Assembly (NCBI GenBank): GCA_016859345.1
Contig: CM029121.1
Location: 26,733,027 to 26,797,026, forward strand
DNA length: 64,000 nucleotides
Direction of reading: 5' to 3'
Origin: Istiophorus platypterus
Taxonomy: Eukaryota > Chordata > Actinopteri > Istiophoriformes > Istiophoridae
Positions 43,894-58,190 of this stretch are shown here, piece by piece. Each line of letters starts with the position of its first letter. Positions within the stretch are counted from its first letter, which is position 1. The translations under genes were made by a program, and so were the position numbers. The notes beneath the pieces were generated by a model. The model had not been told where the DNA came from. It ran no database searches and saw only the letters and a list, made by a program, of their open reading frames with translations.

Positions 43894-45864
43894 AGCAGCG
43901 TCTCACGAGCAGATGGATGTTGCGCCGCCGCTGCAGAGCGCCCACCGGCTTCAAGCGCGAGGGAAAAGCCTCCGCAAACGGTGAACGACAGAAGCAGAAA
44001 TTGGGGTCGGCGGTTTCGTTCCTCGCCTGTCGCCCACACGGGGGGAGGATTTATGCAGGAATTACCCATGACCCGAACCTGACCCAACCTCTGCCGTAAA
44101 GGACCAGAACCGGTGTTTCCACATGTTTTTAGCCCATTGAATACAAATCACATATACTTAACATCACTGCTGAGCACTGAAAATTACACCATCAGGTTCC
44201 AGATGGATTTTCTTCCTTCATGCAGCCAGTGGTTTTCTAACATTTCTATTATTATGAATATAACATTAAAAGAGTATTATATGTTGAGATTTCAACACAT
44301 GTTCAAGGTAACACACGGGCAGTGTTTAGCAATCAGTTAGACACACAATCTATCAGACTCTGGACTATCTGTATAGATTTTGTGGATTTTACCTGTCAGT
44401 GTGTCATCTCCGACGTGCTTTATGTCATGTTTGCCACAGTATTGAAAACATAGTTTAACGGTCCGTTAACTCAAAAGTAATTTGTTTAGTCAAAATATTT
44501 TTCCTCCTGCTCGGGAGTTTGTCTTAAAGGTGCCAGAAGTCGTGTTTTGATGGGGCGTTAAATCTGCGTTAGACGATGAAAGAGGTAAAAGTAGACACAG
44601 ATGAGGGGTTTTTAATTTCGGGTAGGGGAGTCAGACTTTGCACCTGAAGCCTTGAGATCGTCACCGGTCCGATCAGACGTCAAAGCCCGAGGGGAACTTA
44701 TCCACTTCATAAGCCCCAATGATGCAATTTTCTGCTTCTTCAAACTGCATCGTTGTGTTTTTTTGTTTATCGCTGTTTTTTTTCTTCACCCCCGGCGCCC
44801 ATGCTGATTAATATGTCAGAACCCAGCTCTGGGTCCGCCCCCCACCACCATGGACAGATGTAGAGGCAGGCTGCGAGATGGAACCGGAGCCCTCTGACAT
44901 CTGGACCATCGCTGTCCTCCTCATTTGCTCCACTAGACATATAATGATGCTCTAAATTAGCTCATTAAAACGTTTTTTTTTTTTGTTTGTTTTTTTTGGG
45001 TGACACTTAAGACCCGGAAGGAAAGTGGATTTTAATGGGGACAGGAAACTTCCCCATCTGACTTACTCTGATTAGTGTTTAAAATGGATGCAAAGTTTCC
45101 TGGATCTTATGCTGCGCTCTGGACTGATTAGTTAAATCTTTGTTCAGATTCATACATGGACAGTAAAGCGTCACTCTCTCATATCTTCGGCTTGGTTTAA
45201 TATGGGGATCTGGGGTTTTTCTCATTTTTTTCTGCAGCAGAGAAAAAGGATTGACTTCATCTTTGGAAACCAGTATATTTGTTCCAGATTGGTGCTTTTT
45301 CGTATCAGTAGGTTGGATATAATCCCTTCAGCACAGAGCTCCCCCAGAAAGACCCAGTAGACTCTTGGTAATCGATGGGAAATCAATTGTTATTTTAGAG
45401 TTTTGTAGAGAAAATCTTCAGTTGGTTCTGAATTTGAAATTTGAGATTTTTTTGCCCGTCAGTTGAATCTGTGGGTATTTTTAGAGCTGGGCCAGGTTCT
45501 AGTGTGGATGTCCTCCATAGAATCTGATCCATGACTGAGCGATTCAGTGGAGTGGGTCGGATTTCCGAGCATCGGTAACCAATACCAAAGTCCGGCGTTT
45601 ACCCGTGGATGGTTCAGATCGCTGAACGGCTGTTTCCAGTTCTCACATGTCACCTGAGCTCCTGGAAAAACCTGATAGAAACCTGAAAGAAATATCCTGT
45701 ATAGACTTGTCGAGTCCTGGTCTGACCAGAAGGGGGCACAACTGAGAACGGGAAAGTTCTTTAGCTTAAAACTTGAAAATCTGGTGACATGAATTCTGAG
45801 TTTCTTAATATATTTTCATTAGCTTTCAATATTTGCAAGTAACCAAAGTTGTGAATAAGTGTTA

Positions 45865-46150
45865 ATAGGCTGCACTCACATAGCACTAGTCTAGTTTTAT
45901 TGACCAGACTTTACACGTCCACATTCACTTATTCGCACACTAGGTCATTCAGCATTTTCTATACACATCTGCGCACACACATTCACACACCGATGATCAT
46001 TCAGGGCAAGTCCTTGAGCAAGGTGTTGAGTTTGAGGCAAGTCCTTGGACACAAGGACACTTCGACGTGAGCCGGGGATCGGAACCGGACGATGTTCCAG
46101 TCATTGGACGACCCGCTCCGCCTCCCCCTGGCCGACAGTTGCCCTCTCCT
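45865..46150 (+). repeat. Teleost dispersed repeat (CAAGGACACTTCGAC type)
   Basis: Shows in order CCACATTCACTTATTCGCAC, CATTCACACACCGATGATCA, CAAGGACACTTCGACGTGAG, CCGGGGATCGGAACCGG and CAGTCATTGGACGACCCGCT. I remember this order from a common fish repeat (CAAGGACACTTCGACATGTG, then CCGGGGATCGAACC). Confidence 0.6.
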
Positions 46151-49100
46151 GCCAAGCAGGGGTCAAACTGGGGGACTTGCTGCCCGGGGCGATTGTGCCC
46201 AGGAGGTATTCCCCCTAAGCCATTCGGCTATTGGGTGGATCCGGGTAGCCCTCAAAGACTCGTGATGAGACCTGTGTTCGCCTTCTGCCGTCGGAGGAGG
46301 AGGCAGCTCTGCAGTTTTTACCCACATCTTATCATTGAGGAGGCACGAAATGTGGGTGGAGAGAGCTACTGACGCACTGAACTAAAAGCTTGTCGCCCAC
46401 CTTCGCTCGCTCTCAACTCCAGCCGATGCCTCTGGGACGACCACGACCCAGAGCCGTTGCAAAAGAAATAATTTTTGATTTTATACAACGGTTCAAAGGG
46501 GGGAGATCACGGGCCCTGAAAATGACTTGAAGGAGGGCGGACTCCTGAAGTATGTCAAAGAAGCTTGGGGGGGGGTGTCTTTGAAGCCTGAGGAAGACGT
46601 TTGTGTTGAGGACCAGGAGCTTCGTGGATACACTGCGGGGCTTGTTTCATCCAGCCTCTGAGTCAAGACCGTTGCCCGGGGAAACCTTTCATGTGCCAGC
46701 GTTCGGGGGGGGGGGGGCTAAAAGGCGAGGAATGAAAGGGGTGAGTGGGTGTGCAGGTCCCGTTTCTATCCGTCACTTTCACATAGGATTTAGGGGGAGG
46801 GGTGTGGGGGGTTTGGATTGGGGGGTGGGGGGTTTACACGGCGATAAACGTTCAGTGCCATAGTGAAGTGTTAATTGAAAAGGTCAAAGGCTTAGCCAGC
46901 GGCGAGCTTTAATGGTCCCTGTTATTACCGATAATGCCGTTAGTCAGCGTGCCACGTTTGTTCAGTCCAGCCCCCCCCCGCCACGAGGCTTTCCCCAGCC
47001 CCGGGCTGGAAAGCAAAGTGGAACCGTGTTGTTCCCCCTCTTTCGGTTCCGCGTTCCCTCTGATCCGCTCCCTTTGATTCCCCGTCATTAAAACCACATC
47101 GGCACCGGAGCTGAAATTACAAAGGCCGTAGCTTGGAAAGAAGAAAAAAATCCCACGCTGCAACACGTCTGATATTTATTCACTTACGATGACAGAGGAG
47201 ATTTCTGGTGGAATTTATTTGTGAATGTAAACCTGTATTTTTTGTTGTTGTTTGTTTGTTTGTTTGTTTTTTGCAGTCACAAATGTAAAAGGAACAAAGT
47301 TTTTTTTTTTGTTTTTTTCTCTTACTCCCCAGTGCCAAGCTTGATTCGTCCCTGTCCTACTTTACTTGTTGGTATTAATCTCAATAGCTTAACGGAAGCA
47401 CTTGGCGGAAAGTTGGCTAACGATATGCCCTATAAATTCTTTTTAAGGATTTCTGACTGTGCGAAACGTGGAACCTTATAACACTTTCAGAGTTTTCTCA
47501 GCAACTCCAGAAAATTGGTGTTTTTATTTTTCCTTTTTCTGAGTGAAATAAAAAGAAAGAAAAAAGAAAGACAGCTCCAGGAAAGCAAACGTGTCCTGTT
47601 GCTCTGGAGCTTTCTTGCGTTCTCTTTAGTCTCCAGCCATCTTTTTTTTTCTCAGACTCACTAGGATTTTTTTTTTCTTCTTTTTTCCACGAAATCCAGG
47701 TGAACGTCGAGCTGCTCTGAGCAGAGAGCGAATCGTCCCGGAAAGGAAAAAAATCTAAAGAAAAACAGAAAGTTATCGGCCAAATATTCTACGACAATTA
47801 AAGAACTTGGGTCCTGTTCTCATTTATTTATTTTTTTTACAGACGTTTTGAGTTGATGAGCTCCAGACTCGATTTTTCCACTTTGTGCATCCGTAGTGTT
47901 TAGCGTGTTAACTCCTTCGGCTCAGCGCGGCCGCCGTGTTCCCCGCGGAGCTTAAAGTAAATCCTCAGCCTGTTAGGAGCCGCGGGGATTTCCTTATCTG
48001 TTTCCCTGGGGAACGGGAGGCATTCCCACACCATCACGTCTACGAATGAGTGAGCGTGTGTGTGTGTGTGTGTGTGTGTGCGTGTGTGTGTGGAGACTGT
48101 CAATTGTACATAACAACATTTCATGTGGCGTCTGTTAACTGATTATTTCCCCCCACTTTGTCAACCCAAAGTTAATTTAGTGGATTTGAGCGCAGCAGGA
48201 AAAACGCCTCTGCGGCTGTTTTGTTTTGGGTTTTTTTCCCTCTCCATTGAAAAAGTCTCAGCTAAACCTCATTAAAATCATGTCGTGTGTGTCCATCTTT
48301 ATTATTTCCACGTTTTCGTTTTTTTTAATCCGCGGTTGTTGCTTCGGGAGGCTCTGGAGAGCCTCTCCCAGGTCCGTCGCTCTCTCCTCGGGCTTCCCTC
48401 ACACAGATAAACGCGACTGTTATCATACAGAGTGCAGCAATGAATTCGAGAGGAGGGCTAATTATGTATTGTTGGAAAATCTATTGCCAGTAGCTGTGCA
48501 GAAAAGATAATTAATATCAGAGGCACTTATTGATACATACTAATAATAAGAGAGATGAGAAAATAAAGCTGATAACATAGTTTATACTTGGGGGAATTCG
48601 TTCTCTCCGGAACGCGCTGCTTCGAACTTCATGGGAGGGAATCTGGTTTTGTTCGCAAATATTCACGACTCTTTCTTTTACAGTTTTCCCAAGGTGAATG
48701 TACTTTTTCTTTTTCATTACATACAAACCTACTGCCGGGAAGAAAATCCTATCACACTGCTTGTTTTAGGCGTAGTTGCTGAGATTTGCTGGGGTGTGTG
48801 CGTTGCCTCCTCTGCAGTTGACTCTTCGGCGTCGAACCTTTGCCGTAGCCTGACGCGGCCCCTAAAAGACGATGTAACTGTGCATCGCTGCGACGCGGAC
48901 TGCAAGAGCTGTGATTGGTCGGCTCGGTGGCGTCGCATTTCCGGCTTCTCCTTCTTCTTTGCCGCCGTCGTACAGACCGTCTCCTCCGATGCCTCCTTTT
49001 CGTTTCTGCGTTGCGATAAATTCGGGAAAAAAAACTGCTGGACAACAGCATCAGCTCAGAGTCCATCAAGATCCGCTCAGTTTCAGAGGCTGTTGTTTTC

Positions 49101-52100
49101 AAAGCGCGCTGAAGAACTCGTGGAAAACGGCGGCAAAGAAACTCAACACAGTGGCATGTAAACACCGCCGTCGCCAACTAGCGGCTTGGCAGCATAACTG
49201 CAACACCAATGCACCAACCAGTGTAAAAACTCTTGCCACTCGCCGAAGGTTTGACACAGACTCATAAATTGGTCGCGACTAACTAAAATCTCTGTGGATC
49301 GGCAGCGACTGCACTTTACTGAAGAACTACGACTGCGGCCTTTGAATCACGGTACTTTTACTTCAGTTTGGATCTCAGACCTGCACTGTCCCCTCCCCAA
49401 ACAGGCCTTAATTACAGCCTGAACGCCTGTTGGGTCGGTCCAACCCGTGACTGAGCTCATATGCAGCGCACTGCTAAATGGATAAACAGATCTCGTTGCC
49501 GGCCGGGGAGTCACAGTCACGTCGGACGGTTCTGATCAGTGCGGAACGTCAGGCCCCATTTAGACCCGGTATTAACATCATCCGGATAATGACTCCTGAT
49601 CCGCAGGCATTTGCAGTTAACACTTGATGCCTCGCCATCAACATGCAGTTCAGTCAGGTGGGGCCATCGCAGGTCAAGGGAAGGAAGCTATCGTTATCTT
49701 TTTTGGGGGAAAGACTCAGATCCACTGCTGCTAGGTTTTTGGTTTTTTTTATGGGTTCATTCGAGGTAGCATGAGGAGGCCGAGTCAGGAGACCCACACT
49801 TTTTGAGGCCGCATAGTTTAGACCGAATTTACAGTGGCGTGATCGCAATGCGAAGCAGGCCACCGCCTGATGTGGTCTGGTAGGTGCATCGGATGGTGTT
49901 GGGGTCATCACGGCCCTCTGTGTGCATTTACATCTTTCATTTTAAAGCGGAGGCAGAGGTAATGAGAGGTGCGCATGGGGGCCAGCGAGCTTGTGGTTTG
50001 GGCGTCCAGCCTTTGTATGGCAGGCCAGAGTTCATGGTCCATGTTTTATTCAACCATTACTTGGATTTTTTTTCCCTTCAGTCTGTGTTGCTGAACCTTA
50101 ACCTGTATATTTGCCATGACGACAGTCTTCCCCTAAACTTAACTGTACTGTAGCTTCCCTTGTGCAGGAAGTAAGAACTTTTAAAAGTCGACTTCGGTCG
50201 TCAAATATCATCGAACATGATAAAACCCCCACAGAATGGTCCGTTATGAATATCTGCTCTGTCTGATCGAAGTCCATTTACGCCGGTGCGTTCCTAATCA
50301 GGCAGCCTGCGTTTGAAATGCTCAGAGAGGTGTCGGAGATGCAAACCCAGCGAGGCAACGGGAGTGAGAGCTCAAGAAGTCATATCTGCACCCGTCGGCC
50401 GCCTTTCACAGAACTGATCTAACGGCCTGGGGAGGGATTACAGCTTTCTTTTATCCCCCAACCATATAAAACACGGTACAGAATGATAAGCTCAGTTGAC
50501 GAGGTGCGTCGATCCCCCGGTTTAGTTAAGAGATTTGGCCTCTGCAAGGTCCTTGGGCGCCTTCATCGACGGTGACGTGTCACCTCTGAAAACGAACCCC
50601 ACAGATATCGGTGAGGTTAACTCCTATGTGGAAAAATACTCTGTGCTAGACCTACACAAAACCGAATTATGTTCCATAGAGCATGTGACAAAGGGACATT
50701 GAAGGAGCTCAAGGTTTTGGATTAGTAAAGTTGAAGAAAGGAATAAGACACAAAATGAAAAGATGGAGCTAGAACTTTTGGAGGAAGGAGAAATTCTCAG
50801 AAAGTTTGCTCTGAATTCTCACGATGAGGAACTTTGTTGAGGTAGTTGTGCCGAGAGATTAATTTTTTTTTTTTTTTAAATGGGCCGGAGGTTCGATGAA
50901 TTAAATTGAATTCAGCAGAGCGAAGGTCGGCTGAGCCTCAACACTGTTCATAATCATCATCATCATCGGTACCGAGATCTCCGAAGATAAAGTTAATGTG
51001 GAACGTCTCCACAGTCGTGTGAAAGCGTTACAGATAAAGAGTCTCCAGCACGTTATTCGATTACACACAATGGCCGGAGCGTGAGAGTCTGAGAAAGAAT
51101 GGGGGGGGGGCACCAAGTCGCCACTAAAGCTGCTGAAAGCTGAAGTGCTCAATGTTCTCTCTAGTGATTTTTTCTGTGTTTTATCGGTTGTTATGAGATG
51201 GGAGGCAAGACAATTGAGAAAATTTTAAAAAAGGTGACACTGGAGGAGGCAGGACAAAGAGGAACTTTATTTTGAAGGACTGGGGTGAATTTAAAGGGCC
51301 ACAGCCAACCAGATAACACCATTGCACGTAGTAACATATTCTTCATTATCACAAATGCATACCCTGTTGTTTATTTTGACTTAATCCCACAAATTTGGAA
51401 AAGTACAAAAAAATAAAACCAGAGAAATTAAGGAGTTTTTCAGAGCAACAGGAGAAACGAGGCCTCGAAAATCTCAAGAAGGAAAATCACGAGTGGCGTT
51501 TTGACGGACAGATGATTGGCAGATGTTAAAGGGGGTTAGTTTCCTGTCGTAACGCACAGCCCAGCTGTCAGTATAATCATGCAATAGCACCACATAGCTG
51601 TGTATTGACGGAGACACGCTTTAATCCTTTATGGAATATAAATAACCGTGGGGCATCTGAGCAGGAACCATCTCAAAGATGTTCTGAGGGACAATCCAGA
51701 CAAGTGGAGTTGTCTTAGGAGGTTTAAGCTGATGTCCACGGTCACAACAAAAGCTCCTCAAGCTCCAGATGCTTATTTCATACAACCAGTTGCAATAGCC
51801 TTCGCTTCACTATTCCACGAAGAAGAAAGACGCACAGGTTGAGGTGTTAAAAACATGAAAAGAAGGTAGACGTTTAAATTCTAATCCCACGTTATTGCAA
51901 CTTGACTCCAGCTCTGGCAGAATTTCCCATCATTCCTGTCGGTAGTGACGACGGAAGGACTGAGCCTTGTTCTCCCGTGGAAAAAAAACAGACAGGATTA
52001 GATTTCTTTAGTTTTTTTGATCTGGAGCTGCCTCTGCGGGACCGGTGCTGCACTATGTTTGAATCCCGGTCCTTCAGAGATGGACTGAACCCAAAACGTT

Positions 52101-54294
52101 GTCTGATGCTTGACAGGAAGCATCATGCAGCTAAATATCTGATACGATGGTCGACTGCTGAGCGGAGGCGTGGAAAAAAAAAAACCAACGCTGCATAAAT
52201 GCCCAACTGTGCATGATGTCACAGCTGTTTGACTTAAGGATGAGTTTATGTAGGTTATGTAAATGATACTTATATCAGCTAATCTAAAAAGTATCAATCA
52301 AAGATAATATTAATAAAGATAGTATATTTCTTTTATCTATCCGCCCGATATACTGTAACTCACTTGGCCAAATGTTGAGAGGACTTTCTATGGAAAAATG
52401 GACTTTTGCATCAAAGGGAAAATCCAAAAAAAAAAAAAAAAGGTCTCCATGAGTATTTTAATTACCTAAAATTATAAAGCTCTACATTCTTTGTAGTTTT
52501 TTATATTTTATCAATTTGTTTGTGTTTTTTATTTTTCTGAAATGGAATTTACTTCTACATATTCTGTATATATATTCTATATATTCTTATTTGTTATTTG
52601 TAATTTTTTTTGTGTGTTTGACATCAAAAACTGGATAAATACACTGATTTAACAAAAATTCAAATTTTATAATTTTATCCTTAATCCCCGACCGCCTCCC
52701 AGTTAAGTCACAAACAGCTTTGCTTCAGCAGGATTTTTGTTTGTTTGTTTTTTAAATGACTTGGTGTCAAACCGTTTCTGTGACAATCCGGCTTTGCACC
52801 GACGCTCCACGCCGGCAGCTGCATTAATATCTTCCAGTTATTCCGAGTCCCCTAAAATCGCCCGACTCAAAGCCGGGTTTATTTTTTTCATCTGATTTAA
52901 CTCTTTGCTCTGTCAGAGACGGAATCGTACTCGCAGGAGGAGCAGAACAAGTTTCGGGGACATCGCTTACGCTAGCGACATCGTCTTCCGAACGCGACCT
53001 CCATCATTGGACGGATGCCATTGGTCGGGGCCGAAGGCGCAACAGCTGGATCTGATCATACGACTAAACCTCGGAGAGAGAAAAGTATCCGGTTTAGGAT
53101 GAGAGCCCGGGGAAGAAAATCCCCGTTGTTGCATGTGCTCCGATGCCTGCAGCCGTTTCCTGGTGTTTTTAAATGGCCACTTCGCCCGAATCGCAAACGC
53201 ACAAAAAGTACCCATTACCTGCCACCTGTCATTTTAAACACATTGACGGCTGCAATCTTTCATGACATTTAATGTGAAACTACTTTCAGGTGCCAAGAAA
53301 ACAGGAATTAAATTGGATGAAGGATTAAAAAAAAAGAAAAAAAGAAATCTTCTCTCTGACACTGCTGCCGTCTCACTTTCATCAGCTGGACCTTCAGACC
53401 CTCAAATATATAATCCCCAACCTGTTGCTTTAAAAAAATAAATAAAAAAAAATGAAATGAAAGAGGCTGCACAAGAAAGACTCTGCGGCTCCTATCTGGT
53501 GCCCTGATGGACCCGTGTAATGCGGCAATGAGTCCAGAATGGAATCAATTTCTCTCTGAGAGCGTCTGAATGGAGCCGTGTCTGGAGGGGGGGGGTGGCG
53601 ACTGTAGCATCCCCCCCGGACTCCGGCGTGGACGCCGCGGCGATGACGGGGCCTGAAACGCTCTTTATCTCCTCGTCCTTTTTCGTCCCGCGGCCCCAAC
53701 AGATGGCTCCTCTGCCTTTTGATGAGATTAAACCTAAACTCCGTGACATTCCTCTAATGTTATACAGTATTTTTTCTTTTCTTTTCCTTTTTTACTAGAT
53801 TGCTGCTTCGGCGGCAAAGTGAGGGGCGCACTTAATTTTTACAGGTCCACAACGTCTTAATGATTTCCTCCGAGGTTTTTCCTGGGTAATTTACTAAAAA
53901 AATCACAGAAAAAAAAGATTCCTTGAAGGAGCTTCTCCATTCAAACCCTGAGTAAATATTCATCCATCGTTCACTTCTTGCGAACTTCGCTCCCCATATC
54001 TTTTAATGTTCGGCTGACCCGCCGCGCTCCCTGTGAGACGTGCCAGGGACAAACTGCTATTAATCAAGCGGGAGTCGGCTGATTAAACACTGTCTACGTT
54101 TCCCCCGTTAATAACTTCAAAGCACAGAGTTCCCTTTTTTTTTTTTTTGGAAACTTCCTAGAAATATTATTAAAAACACATAAATCAAAGCGTTTGCGGA
54201 GATTACTTGTTTATTTTTCCGGAGAATGAACCTCTCTTTTTACGACGTAAGTAAACTTTTATTTACACCCACGTTAGCGCTTTGGCTTCTGTCC
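46151..54294. other. Intron A-B, distal part: no gene
   Basis: Eight kilobases with no supported exon. It holds G-runs near 46570 and 46696, T-runs near 47300, 47640 and 54140, a (TG)n at 48055-48093, and A-runs near 52424 and 53330. 46880-47110 and 48420-48560 contain complex, ATTA-rich sequence of the kind seen in regulatory elements, but this is unproven. ORFs of 141-176 codons at 48631-49177 overlap on both strands and match nothing I know. Confidence 0.4.
48055..48093. repeat. (TG)n microsatellite
   Basis: About 19 TG units with one CG interruption. Confidence 0.92.
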
Positions 54295-54880
54295 ACCACT
54301 TCGGTCTGAAATATGTGAAATATCTCAACAGCTATGAGACGGATTGCGATGACATTTTTTTCCAGATGTTTGTGTAAACCAGGGGAGGAAACCTGCCGAC
54401 ATTAATGGCTACCGTCACGTTTCCTTTGGCGCCACTGAGGCGGTGACAGTTGTGTTTGTGAGTGAAATGTCATGCCATGAAAATTTGTCAGAAACATTCA
54501 CGTTCCCCTTAAGATGAATTGTAATAACTGTAGTATTTAATGCCATCATGAGGGCAAAATTTAAATTTGTCCAATGTGACATTCCGATCAGATGCATCTG
54601 TTGCTTATTTGTGGTAATTAGTGCGTTAGCATGCTAACGCGCTAAACTAGGATGGGGGGCAAGCTCAGTGCCACATCTTTGTGTGTGTGAGTGCATCTTA
54701 ATGGTGCAAGATGGGTGATTTACAAGAAAATACACATGTGAAACATAACGATGCAATAAACCAGCAAACAATCATCATTTTTGTGTTACTGTGGTTAGCG
54801 AGTTTGCAGGCTGATGTTTGCATTTAGTATAAACCTCAAAAAGCAAGCTAGCGTGGCTGTCGACTCCTTGGTCTTGTTAT
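54295..54880 (+). repeat. Teleost dispersed repeat (as 5540-6045), copy 3
   Basis: AATATCTCAACAGCTATGAG, GGATTGCGATGACATTTTTT, CACGTTTCCTTTGGCGCCAC, TTCACGTTCCCCTTAAGATG, AATTGTAATAACTGTAGT, AATTTGTCCAATGTGACATT and TTAGCATGCTAACGCGCTAA are all in family order. This is the most complete of the three copies. Confidence 0.65.
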
Positions 54881-55522
54881 TTGTATCTGAATTCCAGTCT
54901 AGTAAAACTTTGATCTTAAAATTGTTGTAGACGGCTTCTGAAATATAATTCTTCACATAATTGCTCAGCTATTTGTCCAAGGTCCAGCAGTGGTGATAAT
55001 ATTTTACTTTTCATGCCTCTTATCAAGAGGAAAAGATGAGTCTCAGACGAGAGGATGCTGACGTTCGAGCGCCCGGCTGCGTGTCTGAGTGTGATTCATC
55101 ACGTCCTCAGATCATCACGTACATACGAGGAAGGGATTCCATTCGCCGTTATCTGACGCCTTTGGTCGTTCCAATGACCTCGGCCTGCGCCGATGACGGT
55201 GTAGGCGGAGAAACAATGGCGAACGTGCGCTGCTGCCTCCTCATCCGTCTCATGGTAACATCAGACCGACACAGATTTCACGAGTCACATGCTCATATCT
55301 GACAGAGTATTAACAGATAAAACCACAACGCTTCAATTTTGCCCCCCTTGTGTAGCATTCATGACCACAGACGTTTAATAAATGGCCTATAACACTATAA
55401 TGTAGTTGTAAGCAGCAATAAGAGCATTTGATACACTGATTTTATTGCCATCATCTGCACATACAGCAGCCTCCACTGGGAGGGGTCATAATTGTAGACA
55501 AAAGCATTAATAAACATTTATA

Positions 55523-56165
55523 TTCAATTCAATTCTATTTTATCTATATAGCTCGATATCATAACGGACGTTATCTCAAGGCACTTTTCATAGAGAGCAG
55601 GTCTAGACCAGGCTCTTTATAGTTATTGTTTACAGAGAAACAACATTGAGCAAGAAAAACTCCCTTTAACAGGTAGAAACGTTGAACAGATCCTGGCTCA
55701 TGGTGGTGGTGGTGGTGGGGGGTCCTGCCCCGACCGGCTGGGTTGAGAGTGAAAAAGAAAGAGAGCGTGGGACAAGGGGGGGGGGGGCATAGCACGATAA
55801 CGGGACTAATAGCTATATATACTATAGTTATACTAACAGGGCTGATAATATCACTAAATAAAATAGTAACAGTAGCAATCATGTTAATTAAAGCAGTGGG
55901 TGTTGATCAGGCTCATGGGGCAGTAGATGGTCTGAAGTCAAAAAGGAAGGTTTTAAGCCGACTCTTAAATGTGGAGAGGGTGTCTGCCCAACCCCCCCGA
56001 CCCAAACTGGAAGATGGTTCCACAGCAGAGGAGCCTGATACCTGAAGGCCAAGTAGGCCTGTGTTCTTGGAGCACATTGTTCTACTGGGGTTATAAAGTG
56101 CTAAGACAGGAGATATATGATCTCTTTCTGGTTCTTGTCAATACTCTCGATGCAGCATTCTGAAT
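55523..56165 (+). repeat. Teleost dispersed repeat (GAGCAGGTCTAGACC type)
   Basis: ATTCTATTTTATCTATATAG, GTTATCTCAAGGCACTTTTC, AGAGCAGGTCTAGACCAGGC, AAAAACTCCCTTTAACAGG, then AGGTTTTAAGCCGACTCTTA and GATGGTTCCACAGCAGAGGA. I recognise these words and their order from a repeat that is very common in fish. GGT and G-run tracts (55694-55720, 55777-55788) sit inside it. The class is unknown. Confidence 0.65.
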
Positions 56166-58190
56166 CAGCTAGAGACTAATGTTTTATTGGGACATATCTT
56201 CATACAACTGCATTATATTGTGTTACAAACATTTATTGAATGTTAATATGCTGCTAATAAATGCTAATGCATGGCAGAAATCTGAGTTTTTAACCATCAC
56301 GTGAATTTACATCTTTGATTTGCAAGAAGCATCATCTATCTGCTCGGTTTCATATGAATACCTCACATGTAAATTAAAACTTAGAGTAGATATAGCTCCG
56401 GTTTTCTTAAGATTTCTTTTTTTTTATCATTTCATTTTTATGTGGTTGCTGCAGTTATATTAAACTTTCCAACCCCGGTGCTGCCTGCTTTATATATATA
56501 TATCTATCTATATACATATATATATATATATATATATAGATATATATATCTATATATATATAGATATATATATATAGATATAGATATATATATATAAAAT
56601 CCTCTAGGCCATCTCTGTTGCTTAAACAATGGAGGTCAGACCAGCCCAACAGGATTATTTCAAACAGTGGCTCTTCTCCTTTGAGATTTCCTGCGACAAC
56701 CAGCCGCTGAGTTGCTCCCTTTTTCTGGCCAAAAATTAAATAAATAAAAAAAATCCTCTCCAGAGCCAATTAAGCTGGAGCAGCTTACAGTCTGAGGGTC
56801 GGTCCTACCATAGCCTCTACTGTACATGACTCCATTTCATGTGAGACTCTCAAATTTGATGTTCAGAAACTCCGCCGCTCCACCGTTTTATCCCTCCCAG
56901 GGGCAGCGCTGCGGGAACAGTGCCACGGACGCTCAAACGAGTCTTCGCTGAGGACCAAGCCGAGGAGTTAATGACGTGACGAGCAGAAAACACCGAGTTT
57001 TATTACTGAACCCTGAAGGGAAGTCGGTTGAATGTGGCAGCAGAGAGAAGGAAGTGAACCAACCAGTCATAACATTAAAGGACCCGAATAAAACTGTGTT
57101 AAAGTAGAATAACATTCAACAGAACTAACTGTTTTCATCATTTGAAAACGTTGTCTCCTTTTATGCAGTTTTTTTCTCTGGAGCTGAAAAATCAAAGCTG
57201 CTTTTAAACCCTTTAAGAAAAAAAAAAAAAAACTTAGATCTTTTTAACCTGAATTTCAACTGAGCCAATTACATGAGAAGACCATGAGATGTGACTGAAA
57301 GCTCCAAGAAACGCTAGTAAGCGGACAATGTGCTAAGGCCCTTTAGTCAAACTCATAGGTGTAAAAAACAAACAAAAAAACCCCGAAACACCTTCAAACT
57401 TCAAAAAAGTCTCAAACACAGGAACCCAGTTCTGGATTTGGTTCCTGATCCCGGAATCTGATAGTCCTGCAGACACAAACATAAATGTTTAGACCTGTGC
57501 GGAGAATGGAGTCCTGAAGAAGTTTCAACGACACAGTGTGGGCCTGTGATGTTTTCTTGTCAGGAGTTGGAGAGGAAACGCACGTTAATGATTTACCCCA
57601 AAAAACAGGCCTCATGAACATTTCCAACCGTCCCCAAGAGAACACCTATGAATCCCCCGGCCCCAGGTAGGGTGTCTCAATGGTCCAGGGCCACAGTGCA
57701 CAAACAAACATAGACTAGGCTGTTTTATTTTTTAGCAGATGACTGTTTTTTCTTGGACCTTCTAGATGATTCCCAATTGCAAACATTTTTTTTCCTATAC
57801 AGAAAGATTAGAAGGAGGTTGACTGCTCGGAAGATTGTCTTCTGTATTTTAGAAATGTGGAATGTCTCGTAGAACTAAATCCTGTCAGTACCAGATGTTT
57901 TAATTAAACAGAGCCTGGACTACTCGTACCCAAGTAGTTAAAGCTAAATGGCGAACGGCCTGCTGAGGTCAAGAAACGACAACTGTGTGAGCAGATTCAT
58001 TACCATGCGGACTTTCAATTTTCTACTTGGCTGTCTTTGATGTGGTTATTAATGATCAGTCTTTTTCAGCGGGCTTCTTATTTCCAGGTAATTTCTCATC
58101 AGCAAATAAAAACCTGAAAGCTTAGATTAAACTGCAGTGGGTGCTCGTGAACAGTGGCTTCAGATTTCTTATAATTTTAAATGGATGAAA
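56166..58190. other. Intron A-B: gene-free, with TA/GATA tract
   Basis: Apart from the TA/GATA tract at 56490-56597 and an A-run at 57219-57231, nothing recognisable. Confidence 0.4.
56490..56597. repeat. (TA)n / (TAGATA)n microsatellite
   Basis: About 108 bp of alternating TA with CTA and GATA interruptions; it could extrude a cruciform. Confidence 0.92.

Larger units (their letters stand above)
34625..45864. other. Intron A-B, middle part: no gene, simple repeats
   Basis: Eleven kilobases without a coding exon that I can support. Besides the separately listed items it holds G-runs (34892-34901, 39128-39140), a (CTCATC)4 tract at 41359-41385, a run of about 17 C at 41699-41716 and an A-rich tract at 41997-42023. 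Possible minus-strand fragments of the 13470-13850 repeat family (GTGCTAAGCTAGGCTAAAC) lie at 42160-42225 and 42650-42690. Confidence 0.45.

Noticed and set aside
48631..49177. Pair of 141- and 176-codon ORFs on opposite strands
   Set aside because: Mutually overlapping, with no known motif and no splice or promoter context; likely chance in a locally stop-poor stretch.
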